Origin: Botrytis cinerea B05.10
Lineage: Eukaryota > Ascomycota > Leotiomycetes > Helotiales > Sclerotiniaceae
DNA: 64,000 nucleotides
NCBI RefSeq assembly: GCF_000143535.2
Contig: NC_037318.1
Location: forward strand, 1,798,001 to 1,862,000
Reading direction: 5' to 3'
This document shows, one piece after another, positions 60,451 through 64,000 of the stretch. The translations under genes and the position numbers were made by a program. The notes under the pieces were generated by a model. That model ran no database searches. It worked only from the letters and a program-made list of their open reading frames with translations, and was not told the origin of the DNA. How positions within the stretch are numbered: the stretch's first letter is position 1; each line of letters opens with the position of its first letter.

Positions 60451-61782
60451 CGCTGTCAGATGATTCAGTGGAGCCACCGTCTCTCCGTAATTTGGCGGGG
60501 TATGGATGCAAGTCTAGATCAGATCAGACACGTACTGTAAGACATCAAGATAAGGCAAAGTTCTTGTTCAGTGATTGTTTCTGTAGGAGAGAATCGTTTT
60601 GCGGATTTATTGACGGGACTTTATCATGTTTTCTCTCAGCGCTAGTAAGGTTATCATATGTTTTTCTTGACGCTCGTAATGGCCAATTTCGCGGAGGGGT
60701 TTCGCTTTCTCGCTCACTCGCGCATCTCGCATAAGTTATGCGACTGCCGGACCGGTAGCAGCACTGAACATCATCTGCGGGGCATCATCTCGCACAATTG
60801 TCTGCTGCCTCACTCGCCCGATCTTGAGTTCTCTGCGACCTTCTACGCGGCATCGCTCAGTTACGTCCGTTCAATCTGTAATTCAGACTGCCAAGACACG
60901 AAATTCCCAGGTTGTCGGGAACACTGTGGTTTTCTAGAAAATAACAAACAATAAGACAAGGCAAAAACAATTGGATTCTTCATTCATTCATAACTAACTG
61001 ACTAAGTCTCTCCAGAAGAGACAGATAAACGTTCAGGTGGGTGTAAGTAGGGCAAAACCATCCCACACACCCATAACGAATATATAATAGGGCATACTGC
61101 AATACAAACATTATGCAATGAGCTGAGCTGAGCTTATTGTGTAATGAATTAGAATGTTGCTTAATAAATTGGAATCAGAGCATTTGTCACGGGACCACCT
61201 CTGGGAGCATTCAGAAGCTTTACCGCTGAGCTAAAAAGCCCAAAAGACTAGGAGATAGAACTGGAAGCTCTATCTTACTCTCACATATATAGCAGGACAG
61301 GACAAGACAGGAAGGGCTAGTGTCACCTCGTGACAGCATTATATAATGAATTAGTTTTATGTCAAGATAAAAATAAAGTAACTATAGGCTTTTAAAGCTT
61401 ATAATTTTAGAATTTAAATGCTTAAATTTTTATTCAAAAATTTCAAAAAATTTCAAAATTTTTAGGCTTTTAAAGCCTATAATCTTAGTATTTCAAAGCC
61501 TGTAATTTTAGAGATTGAAAGCTTATATTTGTTATATAATATCCTGATTTCAGTTTGTTAAGTTACAATTTAGAATATATTGAAACCTGGTTTATTGAGC
61601 AATACTCTAGTTCATTATATAATAAGCTTAGCTTATTGCGGAATGTTTATGCTGTGGTATGCCCTATAACAAATATCAGCCAGGTTCGTTACGTGCTTAC
61701 TAATCCACAGTTTCCAACCTCTATTCCGACACAGGTCCTCTAGGGTAATCATTTCTTGACAGCTCTTGTCAGTCACAGCAAG
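60451..61782. promoter_or_regulatory. Divergent promoter region, MFS exporter / Zn2Cys6 regulator
   Basis: About 1.3 kb between two diverging genes. The sequence CCGGACCGG at 60747-60755 contains CGG and CCG triplets in inverted orientation, the kind of half-sites Zn2Cys6 proteins bind; this is a candidate only. The right half is occupied by a 575-bp inverted-repeat element. Confidence 0.5.
61090..61664. mobile_element. Short TA-flanked terminal-inverted-repeat element (MITE-like)
   Basis: The left end (from GGGCATACTGCAATAC, 61090) and the right end (to GGTATGCCC, 61664) are imperfect inverted repeats over about 60 bp, including inner blocks AATAAGCT and TTCATTA. Most differences are C/T or G/A transitions. 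A TA lies directly outside each end (61088-61089 and 61665-61666), as expected for Tc1/mariner/pogo-type insertion. The interior is very AT-rich, has no transposase frame, and contains sub-repeats such as AGGCTTTTAAAGC and a second copy of ATAATGAATTAG near 61343. It is therefore a non-autonomous or decayed copy. Confidence 0.8.
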
Positions 61783-64000
61783 ATGGACTCTACTTTGCGA
61801 AATCTCTCCATGCCAGGCTTGGCACATTCGCACGTCCAAGTGCGGACCTGCATCCACTGTCGCCAACGTAGAGTCAAGTGCGACCGTCAGTTCCCCCAAT
61901 GCTCTAATTGTATAAGGTCCGAAGTCAATTGCATCTATCCTCCCGGTCGAGGCAGGGCACCCAAGAGGCCAAAACGTAGCCTTGCGCCTCAATTATCAGA
62001 ACGTTTATCCCGCCTTGAGAACATCATGGGACAGTTCGGCGCAGCCGGTAAGTCAAATGTATCCATTCACTCACTCAGTGCAGATTGTCTCTAAATGTTA
62101 CATAGCCAGAGAGAATAACGATCAGGCCCCACCAACTGCGCAAGACATTGAAGGTCATTCATTTGAGCAAGACTTTAGTCGTCTCAAAGTTAGTGAGTCA
62201 AAGAGTTATTATGTGAACAACGCATTATGGGTCACTCTCTCAAATGAGGCAAGTCCCTCCATTATTTCTTGCTCTCCTTTCTCATGGCTGAAATCATCTG
62301 TAGGTTGAAGACCTGCGTGATCTTCTTTTTGAGCCTGCTAGTGAAGATGCTGGCTACGAGCCTTCCATCTCTTCATCCGCCACCACCACCGCCACTTCAC
62401 CGTCATCTCCTCAGCTGGGACTGAATGCTGCCATTTTTGGCTATCGCGCCATTGCTTCACCTCTGTACCATTACCATCCCTCACTACAACAAGCTGTAAC
62501 CCTCTTTGCCGCATTCAGTGAGAATGTCGCGCCGCTGGTCCGTATATTTCACATGCCGACCTTGACAAGAATCTACTGGGATGCCATCGCTTCTCTGAGC
62601 ACAGTCGACAAGCATACCGAGACCCTGTTATTCACTATTCATTATTCGGCTGTCATCAGTCTTAACCTGGAGCAATGTCTGAATATTCTGGACGAGACTC
62701 GTGAAGCTGCCCTGGAAAGATATCGGTTTGCGGTGGAACAGGCTCTCGCTCAAGGCAACCTCCTCAGTACTCAGAGTATGACCATGCTGCAAGCTGCAGT
62801 GCTTTTCTTGTCTGCTCTACCAAATGAAGACGACTCACGTGCTGCATGGGCACTCACATCTCTGGTCTTCCATATCGCAAGGACCATGGGTCTCCATCGC
62901 GATGGCACCATATTCGGGCTAAAGCCTTTCGAGACCGAACTGCGCCGCCGTTTATGGTGGCAGATTTGCATCATCGATAGCCGCTCGTCAGAATATCACT
63001 GCAATGAACCTATTGCCCAAGGTTTTGTGACAGATACCAAGCCCCCGTTGCACATTAATGATGTTGACTTGTCACCTGAGATGGTGGAGCCTCCATCTGA
63101 AAGATGGGACCATGCGACTGACATGACGCTCACGTTGGTCAGGTGTGAGGCTATACAGACAGGTCTGAAGCTGGGTCGCATGAGACACAAGCAGAGCAAA
63201 GCATCAGAAGATGGAGGTACCCCAAGGGTAGATGATGCCTCTGATTCTCCCAAGTCTCTGATCCAGGAATTGGAAACTCGGTTACGGGACAAATATCTAC
63301 CTATCTGTGATACTTCCGTACCATTTCAACTTCTTTCTTCAGCAGTGGCACAGATCATCCTTGGACGATTCTGGCTTATTACTCAGTACTCAGTAGTGTC
63401 ACGAGAAAAGGACGTCGATGGCAGAAACAAGAGCAACCAATTCCCTCCCACTCCCAACACCGCAGGCCAGCTGGAGAACAAAGTGCGCGATGAGCTCTTC
63501 CAAACTTCAATCAAGATACTAGAAGTGTCAGGAATGCTTCTCACGAGCAAAGAGATAATACAATTCACATGGTACTCAAAAACTCACATCCAATGGGGTG
63601 CCATGGCATTTGTTCTCTCTGAGCTATGCGCTCGACTTCAATCAGCACAATGTGATCAGGCATGGGACTGCGTAACGGCAGTATACGAGGGATGGAGAGT
63701 CGATGAGAGCAGACAAGATGAAACTCGCCTTGCCTTGTGGCGTCCTATAAAAAGGCTCATGGCTAAAGCTCGCTATGTTAAAGAAATACAGCAGACTACT
63801 CCTGGGCAGTCGTCAAACGCTGGTCGTAGAGTTCAGAGAAGAGATCCGGTTCTGTACTCTCCTTCACCGGGACTTTTCTCGCAGTATCCAACACCAGCAT
63901 ACTCTAACAATTGGTATGGACAGCTGCAGCAGACACCGCCTTCTACATCAGCTTCAGAAGTATCATTGCCTGGCATGGCAGCAGTGCCACTTGACAGCAG
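61783..64000 (+). CDS. Zn2Cys6 transcription factor with fungal-specific factor domain (partial, runs off window)
   Basis: Exons 61783-62047, 62106-62248 and 62304 to beyond 64000; at least 701 residues are visible. The zinc cluster is [11 protein letters not shown]...[11 protein letters not shown] (Cys23, 26, 33, 40, 43, 50), followed by a basic [11 protein letters not shown] and a short coiled coil ([15 protein letters not shown]). The fungal-specific transcription-factor domain includes [30 protein letters not shown] and [20 protein letters not shown]. The second intron (62249-62303) starts with GCAAGT rather than GT and ends TAG. The C-terminus is Ser/Pro/Gln-rich and open at the window edge. 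Divergent from the MFS exporter, it may regulate it or genes beyond the edge. Confidence 0.9.

Overview
This is nuclear DNA from a filamentous ascomycete. The genes are split by short GT-AG introns (about 45-130 nt, one probable GC-AG). They encode fungal families such as MFS permeases, Zn2Cys6 and bZIP/DUF3425-like regulators, a But2-type secreted protein, ATG5, NBR1 and ornithine decarboxylase antizyme. Simple-repeat-rich gaps separate them. From protein wording alone I would place it in the Leotiomycetes, probably Sclerotiniaceae (Botrytis/Sclerotinia-like); that is inference, not a database result. All exon coordinates were worked out by hand from splice sites and reading-frame continuity.

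Left part (1-20.3 kb): secreted alpha/beta hydrolase (+), Dal5-type MFS permease (-), small hotdog thioesterase (-), Rib2/Pus9-like RNA pseudouridine synthase (+), bZIP-like regulator with a DUF3425-type C-terminus (+), SNF2-family ATPase resembling ERCC6L2/Rad26 (+), and a coiled-coil protein with three tandem 18-residue repeats (+). Middle part (20.3-45.4 kb): hexose transporter (+), But2-domain secreted protein (-), a 5.6-kb gene-free pyrimidine-biased stretch, ATG5 (-), a decayed unrecognised gene (-), a seven-helix receptor-like membrane protein (+), a THEM6-like hotdog protein (+), a dense block of micro- and minisatellites, and a Yippee-like protein (-).

Right part (45.4-64 kb): ornithine decarboxylase antizyme (+), whose reading frame needs a +1 ribosomal frameshift at CCC-UGA; an NBR1-type autophagy receptor (+); then an apparently GC-richer accessory block with an AflR-like Zn2Cys6 regulator (+), a DHA1-type MFS exporter (-) and a second Zn2Cys6 regulator (+) that runs off the window. 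The exporter and last regulator are divergent. A 575-bp TA-flanked inverted-repeat element sits in their shared upstream region, ending about 120 bp before the regulator's ATG.

Functionally, ATG5 (conjugation machinery) and NBR1 (cargo receptor) belong to autophagy, the antizyme to polyamine homeostasis, and the three permeases to nutrient uptake or efflux. The right edge looks like the start of a specialised-metabolism or resistance locus, but no biosynthetic enzyme is visible here. I found no tRNA or rRNA genes and no CRISPR.
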